Assembly: GCA_011620645.1 (NCBI GenBank)
Contig: WOYS01000017.1
Coordinates: 3,223 to 49,571, forward strand
Direction of reading: 5' to 3'
Length of the DNA stretch: 46,349 nt
DNA from: Mycobacterium sp.
GTDB taxonomy: Bacteria > Actinomycetota > Actinomycetes > Mycobacteriales > Mycobacteriaceae
The notes under the pieces are model-generated. The model was not told the origin of the DNA, made no database searches, and saw only the letters and a program-made list of their open reading frames with translations. Shown piece after piece: positions 1 through 9,082 of the stretch. Numbering within the stretch: position 1 is the stretch's first letter; each line of letters opens with the position of its first letter. Both the position numbers and the translations under genes were made by a program.

Positions 1-130
1 ACTGGGGAATCAGGTTCGGCGGGCGGGAGCGAAGCGACTGGGGAATCAGGTTCGGCGGGCGGGAGCGAAGCGACTGGGGAATCAGGTTCGGTGGGCGGGA
101 GCGCAGCGACTGGGGGATCAGGTTCGGTGC
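1..130. repeat. 36-bp tandem repeat, about 3.6 copies (dispersed repeat family)
   Basis: Near-identical 36-bp units occupy 1-36, 37-72 and 73-108, followed by a partial unit. Each unit contains the core GGAGCGAAGCGAC followed by a GGGGAATC-like stretch. The stop codon of the Nudix gene on the minus strand (118-120) lies inside the last partial unit, so the array directly follows that gene. The same core recurs near 36,760-36,812 and at 46,161-46,349, in the same orientation. The array is cut by the window edge. Confidence 0.9.
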
Positions 131-651
131 GCGGCTTTCGCCAGCGCCACCAGAGCCGGGTCGTCTCGGGGTATCGCATCCAGCGGCCACCACCGCAGAT
201 CCAGGGACTCGTCGCTGCGCACGACCTGCGCACCGGCCGGAGCACGCACCACGAACTGCAGATCCAGATGACGGGTCGGCAGTCCCAGCGAGCAGGTCAG
301 CGGATGCACATGCAGCGCAACCATTTCCGGGTCGATGCGCAAACCCCCGATACCCGACTCCTCGGTGGCCTCGCGCAGTGCCGCGGCAGCGATAACGCTG
401 TCGGACTCCTCGCAGTGCCCGCCCAGTTGCAGCCAGCGCCCGATGCGCGGGTGCAGGGTCAGCAGTGTGTGCGTCCCGCTGTGATCGAGAACCAGCGCAG
501 AGGCGGTGATGTGACCGGGCTCGCAGGAGCGCAGGCAGGCATCGGGCCGGGCCAGCGCAAAGGCCAGTACGGCATGCCGTAGCTCATCTTGTTCGGGATC
601 GGTTGCGTCCCAGCGGGTCAGCGCGTCGATGACGGAGTCGTGCAGGCTCAT
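118..651 (-). CDS. Nudix hydrolase
   Basis: This 177-residue protein is a probable Nudix-family hydrolase of nucleoside-diphosphate-linked substrates; the substrate is unknown. The Nudix box lies at about residues 77-101 and ends in REATEESGI, which fits the consensus REUxEExGU. One extra residue sits between the opening GG and the RE of the box, so the spacing is slightly longer than canonical. The start codon ATG overlaps the fbiB stop codon by 4 bp (ATGA), so the gene is the third member of the fbiA-fbiB operon and translationally coupled to it. A role linked to F420 metabolism is only inference from position. Its stop codon falls inside a 36-bp tandem repeat. Confidence 0.88.
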   Translation of the reverse strand: MSLHDSVIDALTRWDATDPEQDELRHAVLAFALARPDACLRSCEPGHITASALVLDHSGTHTLLTLHPRIGRWLQLGGHCEESDSVIAAAALREATEESGIGGLRIDPEMVALHVHPLTCSLGLPTRHLDLQFVVRAPAGAQVVRSDESLDLRWWPLDAIPRDDPALVALAKAAHRT

Positions 652-2006
652 CGCTCGATCAGCAGTCCGTCGGTCTGTGCCGGGCTACGTGGTCCGAAGT
701 TCTCCGACGCGTAGCCGATCGCGATGGCGCCCAACGGCTCCCAGTCGTCTGCGATGGCGAGCTCGCGGCGGGTGGTGTCGGCGGCGAAGATCGTGGACCC
801 GACCCAGCAGCTGCCGACATCCCGGGCGGCCAACGCCACCAGCAGGCCCTGTACCGCGGCCCCGGCGGCGACGGTGAACATGGTGTGCTCGGCCGCCGTA
901 CGCTCGGGATCCGGATAGCTGTGCGCACCATCGGCAACCATGAAGGGAATGATGAGTTCGGTTGCGTCGTAGAGAATTCGGCCGCGGCCTGTGCGGCGCG
1001 TAGCGTCCTCGTCGGAACGGCCGTCGGCGGTCAGATCGGCATGCCATTGCCGCTTCATCGCATCGAGCAGTCGGGTCCTGGTCTGCGGGTCGCGCACCCA
1101 TACGAAACGAACCGGCCGGGTGTGGTGCGGGGCCGGTGCGGTCAGGGCTTCGGCGACCGCCTCCTCGATGAGTTCGGCGGCGACGGCCTCGGCGTTGAAC
1201 TGCCGCACCGAACGGCGCAACAGCTGCGCCTGCCGGCGGCCCAGTTCGATGGCCTCTGCGGTGCCGAGCCAGAACAGGTCTTCCTCGCCGCTGCGCACCA
1301 GGGTGTGCCCATTGGAGCCGTCGTCGTGCAATTTCAGTCCGCGGACGACGGCGACCGGGACACCGGTGAGCTTGCCCTTCACCAGATCCCCGGCCGCGGC
1401 GAGTTCGTCGGCCACCGCGATTTCGGTCACCACGAGTTCGTTGCCGTGGGCGTCGTGTGCACCGGCGTAACCGTGCAGCACGGTCAATCCGGCGGCTCCG
1501 ATAGCGACATCGGTCTGCCCGTTGCGCCAGGTCCGTCCCATGGTGTCGGTGATGACGATGCCGACCCGCACACCCAGATGCGCTGCGATGCCGTTCCGGA
1601 TCGCCGCGGCGCTGCCGTCCGGGTCGACCGGTAGCAGTGCGAGTTCGGCGGTGTCGATGTTCGAGCCGTCCACACCGGCGGCGGCCTGGATCAGGCCGAT
1701 GGCGTTCTCGGTGATGAGTGTCTTGCCCTTGCGGGCCAGCACGCGGACCGCCTCATCGTCGATGAGCTTGCGGCGCAAGGTGTCCCGTTGCTCAGGATCG
1801 GTGGGTGCGGCGACGATGCGGCCCTCGGCCTTGGAGAGCACCTTGCTGGTGATGATCACCACGTCGTCGTCACGCAGCCAGTCGGCGGCACTGGCGATCG
1901 CCGCGGCCAGATTGTCGCCGGGACGGAATTCGCCGAGCCCGGTGACCGGGATGATCTCGATGACCTTCGCGGTTCCATGTTCGGCGCTTGCGTGTTCGGT
2001 GCTCAC
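648..2006 (-). CDS. fbiB: FbiB, bifunctional F420:gamma-glutamyl ligase / dehydro-F420 reductase
   Basis: FbiB adds glutamate residues to the F420 tail. In actinobacteria its C-terminal domain also reduces dehydro-F420-0 with FMNH2. The 452-residue length fits the mycobacterial two-domain protein (about 448 residues in M. tuberculosis, from memory). The N-terminal half resembles CofE, with [11 protein letters not shown] near the start and [18 protein letters not shown] in the middle. The C-terminal part is nitroreductase-like, with [18 protein letters not shown]. The GTG start overlaps the fbiA stop (GTGA), so the two are translationally coupled. Together with fbiA it makes the deazaflavin cofactor used by mycobacterial oxidoreductases. 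No frameshift or missing motif was seen. Confidence 0.96.
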   Translation of the reverse strand: MSTEHASAEHGTAKVIEIIPVTGLGEFRPGDNLAAAIASAADWLRDDDVVIITSKVLSKAEGRIVAAPTDPEQRDTLRRKLIDDEAVRVLARKGKTLITENAIGLIQAAAGVDGSNIDTAELALLPVDPDGSAAAIRNGIAAHLGVRVGIVITDTMGRTWRNGQTDVAIGAAGLTVLHGYAGAHDAHGNELVVTEIAVADELAAAGDLVKGKLTGVPVAVVRGLKLHDDGSNGHTLVRSGEEDLFWLGTAEAIELGRRQAQLLRRSVRQFNAEAVAAELIEEAVAEALTAPAPHHTRPVRFVWVRDPQTRTRLLDAMKRQWHADLTADGRSDEDATRRTGRGRILYDATELIIPFMVADGAHSYPDPERTAAEHTMFTVAAGAAVQGLLVALAARDVGSCWVGSTIFAADTTRRELAIADDWEPLGAIAIGYASENFGPRSPAQTDGLLIER

Positions 2007-3001
2007 AGCGAGACGCCCGCCAATTGAAGGCCGGCCCGCACCATCTCGGCGGTGATGCCCGGGTCGGTCATCAGCAGGGGAGCGGAGCGCACGTCGACGC
2101 CCTCGATGACCGCGCTGTCACCCTGGTGGATCAGCCAGCCGTCCAGAATGCCGACTCCGCTGCGGGCGCCGAAGTGCTTTCCGACGGCCTCCGAGGAGGA
2201 TTCGACGCCGATTGCCGAGAGGCACTCGTCGGCCATTCCGCGCAACGGCTTTCCGGCGATGATCGGCGAGTACCCGATGACCGGCGCGGCGGTGGACCGC
2301 AGTGCGCCACGGATGCCGCCGACGGCGAGAATGGAGCCGATGCTGACCACCGGATTGGACGGGGCGATCAACACGATGTCTGCGTCGGCGATCGCTTCGG
2401 CCACACCGGATGCGGCGGTGGCCTTGTCGGACCCGACGAACGCGAAGCTGTGGGTCGGAATCTTCGCGCGATAGCGCACCCACCACTCCTGGAAGTGGAT
2501 CGCCCTGCGCTCGCCGTCGGGATCGGTGACGACGACATGGGTTTCGCTGCGGTCATCGCTGGCCGGCAGCAGTCGGGCGCCGGGCGCCCATCGGGCGCAC
2601 AGTGCCTCGGTGACCTGTGAGAGCGGATATCCGGCCCTAAGCATCTGACTGCGCACCAGATGGGTGGCCAGATCGCGGTCACCGAGCCCGAACCAGTCGG
2701 GCTGCACACCGTAGGCGGCGAGTTCCTCCTTGGCATGCCAGGTTTCGTCGCGGTGTCCCCAGCCACGCTCCGGATCGATGCCGCCGCCGAGGGTGTACAT
2801 GCAGGTATCGAGGTCGGGGCAGATTCGCATGCCGTACATCCAGGCGTCGTCTCCCACGTTGACGATCGCCGTCAGCTCGTGTTGAGTGGGCGCCTCGGAT
2901 TTGCCCGACGAGCCGGCAAACTGCCCCAGTCGCAGCAGATGTTGCACTCCCAGGAGGAATCGTGCGCCGCCCACGCCGCCGACCAGAACTGTGACCCTCA
3001 C
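2003..3001 (-). CDS. fbiA: FbiA, phosphoenolpyruvyl transferase of F420 biosynthesis
   Basis: FbiA (CofD family) transfers an activated three-carbon unit (phosphoenolpyruvyl in mycobacteria) to the deazaflavin Fo, giving dehydro-F420-0. The chosen GTG start gives 332 residues beginning [15 protein letters not shown], with the family glycine-rich motif GGVGGAR at the N-terminus. The reading frame extends upstream to 3028, but that adds residues absent from the remembered M. tuberculosis protein (331 residues). Further family signatures are [19 protein letters not shown] and [11 protein letters not shown]. It is the first gene of the minus-strand operon fbiA-fbiB-Nudix and is divergent from whiB2 across about 360 bp. 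Confidence 0.96.
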   Translation of the reverse strand: MRVTVLVGGVGGARFLLGVQHLLRLGQFAGSSGKSEAPTQHELTAIVNVGDDAWMYGMRICPDLDTCMYTLGGGIDPERGWGHRDETWHAKEELAAYGVQPDWFGLGDRDLATHLVRSQMLRAGYPLSQVTEALCARWAPGARLLPASDDRSETHVVVTDPDGERRAIHFQEWWVRYRAKIPTHSFAFVGSDKATAASGVAEAIADADIVLIAPSNPVVSIGSILAVGGIRGALRSTAAPVIGYSPIIAGKPLRGMADECLSAIGVESSSEAVGKHFGARSGVGILDGWLIHQGDSAVIEGVDVRSAPLLMTDPGITAEMVRAGLQLAGVSL

Positions 3002-3360
3002 GCCCTCAGACCCTAGGCCAGCCAGCATTCTTCGATGCCGCCGCCCGGGTTGTGGTGGACACGCCGGGGCGTGGACACGCCGGATCTATGTCACGAGATG
3101 GTATGTAAAGCGGCCGTTCCGCTTGACCGTGGCAGCTAACGCGTGTCTAATCACATCAGTGTCATTACGTGGTTCGACCGCCGGTTTCGGTGCGGCAGAC
3201 CGGGATTCGATCATCTGTTCGAATGCGGATGGCCTTACATCACAATAGTGATAGCTGGGGCAGTGCTGGAGGGGTTTGGCGATTCGCTATTTCGTGAATT
3301 CAGCAGGTGTCCTGAACGAGGCAATAACGGGGACAACCAGATTAGGGGAGGAGGCGGAAC
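3002..3360. promoter_or_regulatory. fbiA-whiB2 divergent intergenic region with an inverted repeat
   Basis: This stretch of about 360 bp between divergent fbiA and whiB2 has no convincing gene. It holds a perfect inverted repeat ATCAC-N4-GTGAT at 3239-3252, about 110 bp upstream of the whiB2 start, which could be an operator. It also holds a 16-bp tandem duplication at 3055-3083 (GTGGACACGCCGG seen twice). A purine-rich Shine-Dalgarno stretch, GGGGAGGAGG, lies just before the whiB2 ATG. The -10 and -35 elements could not be placed with confidence. Confidence 0.5.
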
Positions 3361-3756
3361 ATGTCTTTTGAGCAGGTCGATCTCGACCGCGCGCTCCGGT
3401 TCGAAGACCGGATGCTCGGTTCAGTGGGCAGTGCACCGCACACCACTACCGGCCCAGCGGCAGGCGAAATTATTGGGCGCCCGCAGTTGAGTTTGGTGCC
3501 CGAGCGAATCGAGTTGGCGCCCGAGTCGTTTGAAGATGACGATCAATGGCAGGAGCGCGGTCTGTGTGCGCAGACCGACCCTGAGGCATTCTTCCCCGAG
3601 AAGGGCGGCTCGACGCGCGAGGCCAAGCGCATCTGCCAGGGCTGCGAGGTCCGCGACCGGTGCCTGGAGTATGCACTGGCCAACGACGAGCGCTTCGGCA
3701 TCTGGGGTGGCCTGTCCGAGCGTGAACGGCGCCGCCTCAAGCGCGGCATCGTCTAG
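3361..3756 (+). CDS. whiB2: WhiB2 (WhmD) iron-sulfur transcription factor
   Basis: WhiB2 is an essential Wbl-family protein that binds a [4Fe-4S] cluster and works with the primary sigma factor in septation and cell division (WhmD in M. smegmatis). The four cluster cysteines are C69, C92, C95 and C101. They are followed by the GIWGG turn at about 113-117 and a basic ERRRLKRG tail that contacts DNA. The 131-residue form with the long N-terminal region resembles M. smegmatis WhmD as I recall it, rather than the shorter M. tuberculosis annotation. The start is supported by a strong GGAGG upstream of the ATG. Confidence 0.96.
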   Translation: MSFEQVDLDRALRFEDRMLGSVGSAPHTTTGPAAGEIIGRPQLSLVPERIELAPESFEDDDQWQERGLCAQTDPEAFFPEKGGSTREAKRICQGCEVRDRCLEYALANDERFGIWGGLSERERRRLKRGIV

Positions 3757-3788
3757 CGGTTCGCACGCGGCCGTCTCGGCCACGCGCG

Positions 3789-4211
3789 CTATTCGTCGTC
3801 GATCGATGGGTCGATGACGGAGGGCTCGACGCCCAGGTGTGTGGCGACCTGCGCCACCAACACCTCGTGCAACAACTCGGCGAGTTCGTCGGTGTTTTTT
3901 GCGCGCCGTTCAATTGGCTTGCGAAACAGCACTATTCGCGCCCGCGTGGAGTTTCCGCGGATATCGACACCGGCCGGGATCAACCGGGCCAGCGCGATCG
4001 GACCGTCGGCGATGACCTCCGGCGGCCACTGCACGCTGTCGGGATCCTTGGGCGAGATGCGCGGGATCTCGTCGACCGCCACGTCCAGTCCGGACACTCG
4101 GTGATGCCACCGGCGTTCGATCGGCTCGTAGGCCTCCAGCACCGCCATGTCGAACCGTTCGGCTCTGCTGCGCCAGCCGGGCACTGTTTGCGGCAACAGG
4201 GATCCACGCAT
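3789..4211 (-). CDS. Zincin-like metallopeptidase family protein (Rv3259-like)
   Basis: This 140-residue protein matches the small actinobacterial metallopeptidase family next to whiB2 (Rv3259, from memory). It begins MRGSLLPQTVPGWRSRAERF and contains AVDEIPRISPKDP and LARLIPAGVDIRG. The expected zinc motif HExxH is not intact: the C-terminal helix reads LLHEVLVAQVATHLG, which keeps HE but lacks the second histidine at the normal spacing. Peptidase activity is therefore doubtful and the function is unknown. The open frame runs far upstream, but 4211 is the start that matches the family N-terminus. The gene is convergent with whiB2 and divergent from the DUF3499 gene. Confidence 0.82.
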   Translation of the reverse strand: MRGSLLPQTVPGWRSRAERFDMAVLEAYEPIERRWHHRVSGLDVAVDEIPRISPKDPDSVQWPPEVIADGPIALARLIPAGVDIRGNSTRARIVLFRKPIERRAKNTDELAELLHEVLVAQVATHLGVEPSVIDPSIDDE

Positions 4212-4327
4212 GCCCCGGCCGCGTCGGGATCCCCGATGGTTGCGCTGCACCACGGAGGAGATGGTAACGGTTGGAGATCGGGCCTCTCCCACGCGCGTGT
4301 CCGGAGGCCCGCGGCGTCGCTGCACGA

Positions 4328-4333
4328 TAATCT
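4328..4333 (+). promoter_or_regulatory. Probable -10 element for a leaderless DUF3499 mRNA
   Basis: TAATCT matches the mycobacterial -10 consensus TANNNT and ends 7 bases before the GTG start at 4341. That spacing would place the transcription start on or near the start codon, giving a leaderless mRNA. No Shine-Dalgarno sequence precedes the GTG. Confidence 0.5.
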
Positions 4334-4340
4334 TCCGAAC

Positions 4341-4772
4341 GTGAACGCTCCCCGTCGCTGCTGCAGGCCAGGGTGCCCGCACTACGCCGTGGCGACGCTG
4401 ACCTTCGTCTATTCGGACTCGACAGCCGTCGTCGGACCACTCGCGACGGTGTCTGAGCCCCATTCCTGGGATCTCTGTGTCGTGCATGCCGGTCGGATCA
4501 CCGCTCCCCGCGGCTGGGAGTTGGTCCGCCACGCGGGTCCACTTCCCACCCACCCCGATGAGGACGACCTCGTCGCACTCGCCGACGCCGTCCGGGAGGG
4601 TCGCGAAGGCGTCCACTCCCTGGTGAACGGTGTCACCGCAGGTTTTTCCGATCCCAGAACCGGGATCTCGGGCGGATCGCTGATGGCGCCGCCGGCCCGT
4701 CGCCCGGAACCCAACGGCCGCCGTCGCGGTCATCTCCGGGTGCTCCCGGACCCCGAACCCAGCTCTGAATAG
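4341..4772 (+). CDS. DUF3499 family protein (Rv3258c-like)
   Basis: This 143-residue protein of unknown function is conserved in actinobacteria immediately upstream of manB. It starts with a small cysteine cluster, CCRPGCPHYAVATLTFVY, followed by DSTAVVGPLAT, which is typical of the family. The cysteines could form a metal-binding knuckle (inference). The GTG at 4341 was chosen because it begins directly at the conserved N-terminus and sits 7 bases after a TAATCT -10 element. The longer upstream frame overlaps the divergent metallopeptidase-like gene and is unlikely to be coding. The conserved position suggests a link to mannose metabolism, but no activity is known to me. Confidence 0.85.
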   Translation: MNAPRRCCRPGCPHYAVATLTFVYSDSTAVVGPLATVSEPHSWDLCVVHAGRITAPRGWELVRHAGPLPTHPDEDDLVALADAVREGREGVHSLVNGVTAGFSDPRTGISGGSLMAPPARRPEPNGRRRGHLRVLPDPEPSSE

Positions 4773-4938
4773 CTGCGGCGCAGCTGCCGCCAGATCCGTC
4801 GCCGGTGCCGTGTCGCCGGACTGCGGGCCGTCGGCCGCTCCCGGCTCCCGGGGCCCGCGACGGTGGTCGTGCCGAGCCACTAGGCTGAGTGACCAGAGCA
4901 GTTCCCCCGATTCCCCGTACACACAGAGAGCGAGAGCC

Positions 4939-6336
4939 ATGTCTCGGTCCGCTGAGGCTGTCCACGCTGTCATCAAGGCTTACGACGTGCGGGGCCTGGT
5001 CGGAGATCAGATCGACGAGGCATTCGTGCGCGATGTCGGCGGGGCCTTCGCCCGGCTGGTACGCGACGAGGGACCGCACGAGGTGAGTGAAGTCGTCGTC
5101 GGTTACGACATGCGCGACAGTTCCCCCGCGCTGGCCGATGCGTTCGCCGAAGGTGTCATCGCCCAGGGGCTCGACGTGGTGCGGATCGGGCTGGCCTCGA
5201 CCGACCAGCTGTACTTCGCCTCGGGTCTGCTGGACTGCCCGGGCGCGATGTTCACCGCCAGCCACAACCCGGCCGCCTACAACGGCATCAAGCTGTGCCG
5301 GGCGGGCGCCAAGCCCGTCGGCAAGGACACCGGTCTGCTGATCATCAGCGACGAGGTCATCAACGGTGTGCCGCCGTACGACGGCGCCGCCGGCACGATC
5401 ACCGATCGCGATGTGCTCGCCGAGTACGGCGAGTTCCTGCGCGAACTCGTCGACTTGTCGGAGCTGCGTCCGCTGCGGGTGGCGGTCGACGCCGGTAACG
5501 GCATGGGTGGGCACACCACGCCCGCGGTGCTCGAGGTGATCCCCGGGATCACGGTGCTGCCGCTGTTCTTCGAACTCGACGGCACGTTCCCCAATCACGA
5601 GGCCAACCCGCTGGATCCGGCGAACCTCGTCGACCTGCAGGCCCATGTCCTGGCGACCGGAGCCGATATCGGCCTGGCCTTCGACGGTGACGCCGACCGC
5701 TGTTTCGTCGTCGACGAAAAGGGTCTGCCCGTTTCACCTTCCACGGTGACCGCACTGGTGGCGGCCCGCGAACTCGGGCGCGAAATCGGTGCCACCGTGA
5801 TCCACAATCTGATCACCTCCCGGGCGGTGCCGGAACTGATCGTCGAGCGCGGAGGCACCGCGGTGCGTTCCCGAGTGGGCCACTCCTACATCAAGGGCCT
5901 GATGGCCGACACCGGCGCCATCTTCGGCGGCGAGCACTCGGCACACTACTACTTCCGGGACTTCTGGGGCGCCGACTCGGGCATGCTGGCCGCGCTGCAC
6001 GTACTCGCCGCGCTGGGCGAACAGCAGCGCCCGCTGTCCGAACTGATGTCCGACTACCAGCGGTATGAGGCCTCCGGGGAGATCAACTTCACCGTCGCCG
6101 ACGCGCCGGGCTGTGTGGATGCGGTACTCGCCACCATCGGCAGCCGCATCCAGTCGCTCGATCACCTCGACGGCGTCACCGTCGACCTCGGTGACGACCG
6201 CTGGTTCAACCTGCGTACCTCCAACACCGAACCGCTGCTGCGGCTCAACGTCGAGGCCCGCACCGCCGAAGAGGTCGACGAGGTGGTGCAACAGGTGGCG
6301 AATCTGATTGCCGCGCGCGGCGAGTCGGCACCATGA
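4939..6336 (+). CDS. manB: ManB, phosphomannomutase / phosphoglucomutase
   Basis: ManB interconverts mannose-6-phosphate and mannose-1-phosphate in the cytoplasm, feeding GDP-mannose for lipomannan, lipoarabinomannan and PIMs. The 465-residue protein has the four alpha-D-phosphohexomutase motifs: the phosphoserine loop TASHNPAAYNG (Ser108), the metal loop DGDADR, the sugar-binding loop GGEHSAHYYF, and the phosphate-binding loop RTSNTEPLLRLN. The start ATG at 4939 begins MSRSAEAVHAVIKAYDVRG; the upstream in-frame extension does not resemble the family. Its stop overlaps the next start by 4 bp (ATGA), coupling it to the SIS-domain gene and then manA. Confidence 0.95.
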   Translation: MSRSAEAVHAVIKAYDVRGLVGDQIDEAFVRDVGGAFARLVRDEGPHEVSEVVVGYDMRDSSPALADAFAEGVIAQGLDVVRIGLASTDQLYFASGLLDCPGAMFTASHNPAAYNGIKLCRAGAKPVGKDTGLLIISDEVINGVPPYDGAAGTITDRDVLAEYGEFLRELVDLSELRPLRVAVDAGNGMGGHTTPAVLEVIPGITVLPLFFELDGTFPNHEANPLDPANLVDLQAHVLATGADIGLAFDGDADRCFVVDEKGLPVSPSTVTALVAARELGREIGATVIHNLITSRAVPELIVERGGTAVRSRVGHSYIKGLMADTGAIFGGEHSAHYYFRDFWGADSGMLAALHVLAALGEQQRPLSELMSDYQRYEASGEINFTVADAPGCVDAVLATIGSRIQSLDHLDGVTVDLGDDRWFNLRTSNTEPLLRLNVEARTAEEVDEVVQQVANLIAARGESAP

Positions 6337-7403
6337 CCCCCCGGGCGGTCACCATCGACCTCGACGATGTCGAGGGGTTGCTGGCTGCCGACCGGGAAGG
6401 GTTGTTGCGGGCGGCCGCAATGGCCGGAGCGCAGGTGCGCGCCACGGCGGCCGCCGTCGACGAAGGCGCGCTGGATTCGCTGCGTTCCGACACCCCGCCC
6501 CGGACACTGATTTGGGTCGCTGATGGCGGTCCGGCGCGCGCGGCGGGCACCGTGCTGGCGGCCGCACTCGGCGCGGCCGCCGGCGTACCGATCGTGGTGG
6601 CCTCGGAGTTGCCGCCGTGGACCGGTGCGCTGGATATCGTGGTGGTGGCAGGGCCCGACGCGGGGGATTCTGTGTTGGTGACGGCCGCGGCGACGGGCGT
6701 GCGCCGGGGGGCGCGGGTCGTCCTCGTCGCACCGAACGAAGGACCGCTGCGCGATGTGACTGCGCGCCGGGCGGCCGTCCTGGCGCCGCGGCTGCCGGTG
6801 CCCGACGAGTTCGGACTGACCCGGTATCTGGCTGCCGGCGTGGCGGTGCTGGCCGTCGCGGACGCTGCGTTGCGGGTCGACCTCGGGGCGTTGGCCGACG
6901 AACTGGACGCCGAGGCGCTGCGCAACAGCGTGACGCGAGAGCTGTTCACCAATCCTGCCAAGAGCCTGGCCGAGCGGCTGGCCGGCCGAGAAGTGGTGCT
7001 GGCCGGGGACAGCGCGGCGACACTGGCGCTGGCCCAGCACAGCGCGGCGGTGCTGCTGCGGGTCGCGCGTCAGGTGGTCGCGGCGGTCGGGCTGGCCGAC
7101 GCGCTGGCCGCGGTGAGCCCGCTGAACATCGCCCCGGTCGACTACGAGACCGCCCTGTTCCATGACGAGGAACTCGACGGCCCGTTGCCGTCCCGGGTTC
7201 GTACGGTTGTGCTGACCTCCGACGAGCAACGGCCCGTGGTGGTTGCGCGCACCGAGGGGTTCGCCGATCTCGATGTGGTCAGCGCCGACAATGTGCTCGA
7301 TATCGCGACGACGATCGGCGGCGTCCGACCCGAGCAGCAGTTGGCGACGGTGGCGGTGCGCCTGGAGATGGCGGCCGTATACCTACGACTGGTGCGAGGT
7401 TGA
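6333..7403 (+). CDS. SIS-domain phosphosugar isomerase-like protein (TobH/Rv3256c family)
   Basis: This 356-residue protein belongs to the family called TobH-like in actinobacteria (Rv3256c, from memory). It is an alanine- and valine-rich alpha/beta protein resembling the bacterial phosphoglucose/phosphomannose isomerase SIS fold. Examples are DIVVVAGPDAGDSVLVTAAA and the C-terminal PVDYETALFHDEELDGPL segment. It lies between manB and manA, overlapping manB by 4 bp and ending 4 bp before manA, so a role in mannose phosphate metabolism is likely. The substrate is not known. No obvious catalytic Glu/His signature could be assigned by eye. Confidence 0.82.
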   Translation: MTPRAVTIDLDDVEGLLAADREGLLRAAAMAGAQVRATAAAVDEGALDSLRSDTPPRTLIWVADGGPARAAGTVLAAALGAAAGVPIVVASELPPWTGALDIVVVAGPDAGDSVLVTAAATGVRRGARVVLVAPNEGPLRDVTARRAAVLAPRLPVPDEFGLTRYLAAGVAVLAVADAALRVDLGALADELDAEALRNSVTRELFTNPAKSLAERLAGREVVLAGDSAATLALAQHSAAVLLRVARQVVAAVGLADALAAVSPLNIAPVDYETALFHDEELDGPLPSRVRTVVLTSDEQRPVVVARTEGFADLDVVSADNVLDIATTIGGVRPEQQLATVAVRLEMAAVYLRLVRG

Positions 7404-7407
7404 GAGC

Positions 7408-8634
7408 GTGAACCTGCTGCGTGGAGCTCTGCGCAAATACGCTTGGGGATCGCGTACGGCTATTGCTGAATTCACCGGAAGGCGTAGCCCCACACCGCAT
7501 CCCGAGGCCGAGCTGTGGCTCGGTGCGCATCCCGGCGATCCGGCGCACTGCGAAACCGACTCCGGCGAGCGGTCGCTGCTGGACATGATCACGGCCGACC
7601 CGGAGGGACAGTTGGGCGGCCGGTCGCGTGCCCGGTTCGGGGACGCGCTGCCGTTCCTGGCCAAGGTGCTCGCCGCCGACGAACCGCTGTCCCTGCAGGC
7701 ACATCCCAGTAGCCAGCAGGCGGTGCACGGCTACGAGCGTGAGGAGCGCCTGGGTATTCCGGTGTCGGCGCCGACCCGGAACTACCGGGACGCCAGCCAT
7801 AAGCCGGAGCTGATCGTCGCACTGGGGCAGTTCGAGGCACTGGCGGGATTCCGCCCTGCGGCACGCAGCGTGGAGTTCATGCGCGCGCTGGCGGTGGCAG
7901 ATCTGGACCCGTTCGTCACATTGCTCAAGGACCAGTCCGATGCCGACGGGCTGCGCACGCTGTTCACCACCTGGATCACCGCTCCCCAGCCCGACCTCGA
8001 CGTGCTGGTCCCATTGGTGCTCGACGGAGCTGTCAACTACATCCGTTCGGGCGCAACGACTTTCCATGCCGCAGCCAAGACAATCCTGGAACTCGGTGAA
8101 CGCTATCCCGGCGATGCCGGTGTGCTGGCGGCGATGCTGCTCAATCGCATCACGCTGCAGCCCGGCGAGGGGGTCTATCTGCCTGCCGGCAATCTGCATT
8201 CCTATCTGCACGGCGTGGGCTTCGAGGTGATGGCCAACTCGGACAATGTGTTACGCGGCGGCCTGACGCCCAAGCACGTGGATGTGCCGGAGCTGTTGCG
8301 GGTCTTGGATTTCACGCCCGCCGACGATTCGCCGATCCTGCCGCGGTCCACCCGCGGCGGGATGGAACTGGTCTATGACACCCCGGCGCCGGAGTTCGCG
8401 GTGTCGCTGCTGCAGCTCTCCGATGAACAGGTCGGCCATGAGGTCGAAGCGCCTGCCGAACACGACGGGCCGCAGGTGCTGCTGTGCACCGAGGGTGTCG
8501 TGCAGGTGCACGCCAAGGCTGGCGTGGTGACGCTGGAGCGTGGTGGCGCGGCCTGGGTGGCCGCCGATGATGGGCCCATCCGGTTGGTGGCCGATCGGCC
8601 GAGCAAGCTGTTCCGCACCACCGTCGGGATCTAA
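7408..8634 (+). CDS. manA: ManA, mannose-6-phosphate isomerase (type I)
   Basis: ManA is a zinc enzyme interconverting fructose-6-phosphate and mannose-6-phosphate, the entry point to mannose donors. The 408-residue length equals the M. tuberculosis protein as remembered. Cupin-fold signatures are FLAKVLAADEPLSLQAHPS (zinc ligands Gln and His), KPELIVALG, EGVYLPAGNLHSYLHG, and the catalytic segment NVLRGGLTPKHVDV. The GTG at 7408 gives the typical N-terminus NLLRGALRKYAWGS. It is the last gene of the manB operon. Downstream lies degraded rubredoxin DNA. Confidence 0.95.
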   Translation: MNLLRGALRKYAWGSRTAIAEFTGRRSPTPHPEAELWLGAHPGDPAHCETDSGERSLLDMITADPEGQLGGRSRARFGDALPFLAKVLAADEPLSLQAHPSSQQAVHGYEREERLGIPVSAPTRNYRDASHKPELIVALGQFEALAGFRPAARSVEFMRALAVADLDPFVTLLKDQSDADGLRTLFTTWITAPQPDLDVLVPLVLDGAVNYIRSGATTFHAAAKTILELGERYPGDAGVLAAMLLNRITLQPGEGVYLPAGNLHSYLHGVGFEVMANSDNVLRGGLTPKHVDVPELLRVLDFTPADDSPILPRSTRGGMELVYDTPAPEFAVSLLQLSDEQVGHEVEAPAEHDGPQVLLCTEGVVQVHAKAGVVTLERGGAAWVAADDGPIRLVADRPSKLFRTTVGI

Positions 8635-8681
8635 GAAGGTTGCCCGCCTGGATCGACGTCACGGTCATGCCTTGACCGCCG

Positions 8682-8843
8682 ATTTTATATGACTACGTCT
8701 ATAGTGAAGTCAAAGGTGCTCCGCGCGAAGGATTTCCGGCCGGCACCGCCTGGTCCGATATCCCCGACGACTGGTGCGGCCCGGATTGTGCGGTGCTCGA
8801 GAAGGTCGATTTCGGAATCGTCGAGGTCAAGAGAGGACCCAAC
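8682..8843 (+). pseudogene. rubA relic: rubredoxin missing its start and first CxxC
   Basis: The frame ending at 8843 reads [18 protein letters not shown], then [17 protein letters not shown], which is clearly the middle and C-terminal part of a rubredoxin. The first iron-binding pair (CPxC before DYVY) is absent; the preceding codons read PPILY and an in-frame TGA lies at 8673-8675. No usable start codon precedes the homologous part. The frame has also lost its own stop and runs straight into the ATG of the intact rubredoxin at 8844. In M. tuberculosis this position holds alkB-rubA-rubB and a TetR gene (from memory); no alkB or tetR was found here. Confidence 0.8.
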
Positions 8844-9023
8844 ATGGATTACAAGTTGTTCGTGTGCATGCAGTGCGGATTCGAGTACGACGAGGCCAAG
8901 GGCTGGCCAGAGGACGGGATCGCCCCGGGCACCCGGTGGGATGACATCCCCGAGGACTGGTGCTGCCCGGACTGCGGTGCGGCCAAGACGGATTTCGAGA
9001 TGGTCGAGGTCGCAGGGTCATAG
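8844..9023 (+). CDS. rubB: RubB, rubredoxin
   Basis: This 59-residue rubredoxin carries a single Fe(Cys)4 centre and passes electrons from a reductase to a partner such as an alkane hydroxylase. Both cysteine pairs are present: [13 protein letters not shown] near the N-terminus and [11 protein letters not shown] near the C-terminus, with the [11 protein letters not shown] core between them. The ATG at 8844 gives the standard N-terminus [11 protein letters not shown]; an in-frame extension upstream belongs to the rubA relic. Since alkB is absent here, its partner is unknown and may lie elsewhere in the genome. AGAGGACC upstream may serve as a weak ribosome-binding site. Confidence 0.93.
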   Translation: MDYKLFVCMQCGFEYDEAKGWPEDGIAPGTRWDDIPEDWCCPDCGAAKTDFEMVEVAGS

Positions 9024-9082
9024 CAACAACGTCGGTCGCGTCTACGGGGCCGAGCCTCATGACGCCGTTCGCCGAGCGGTAC

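Noticed and set aside
1..130. CRISPR or attachment site at the left-edge repeats
   Set aside because: The units are directly adjacent without spacers and recur elsewhere in the window as a gene-end repeat.
91..582. Plus-strand open frame opposite the Nudix gene
   Set aside because: It lies entirely in antisense of a clear Nudix hydrolase and has no recognisable motif.
3837..4340. Upstream extension of the DUF3499 frame
   Set aside because: It overlaps the divergent metallopeptidase-like gene, lacks family similarity, and the GTG at 4341 has a suitable -10 element.
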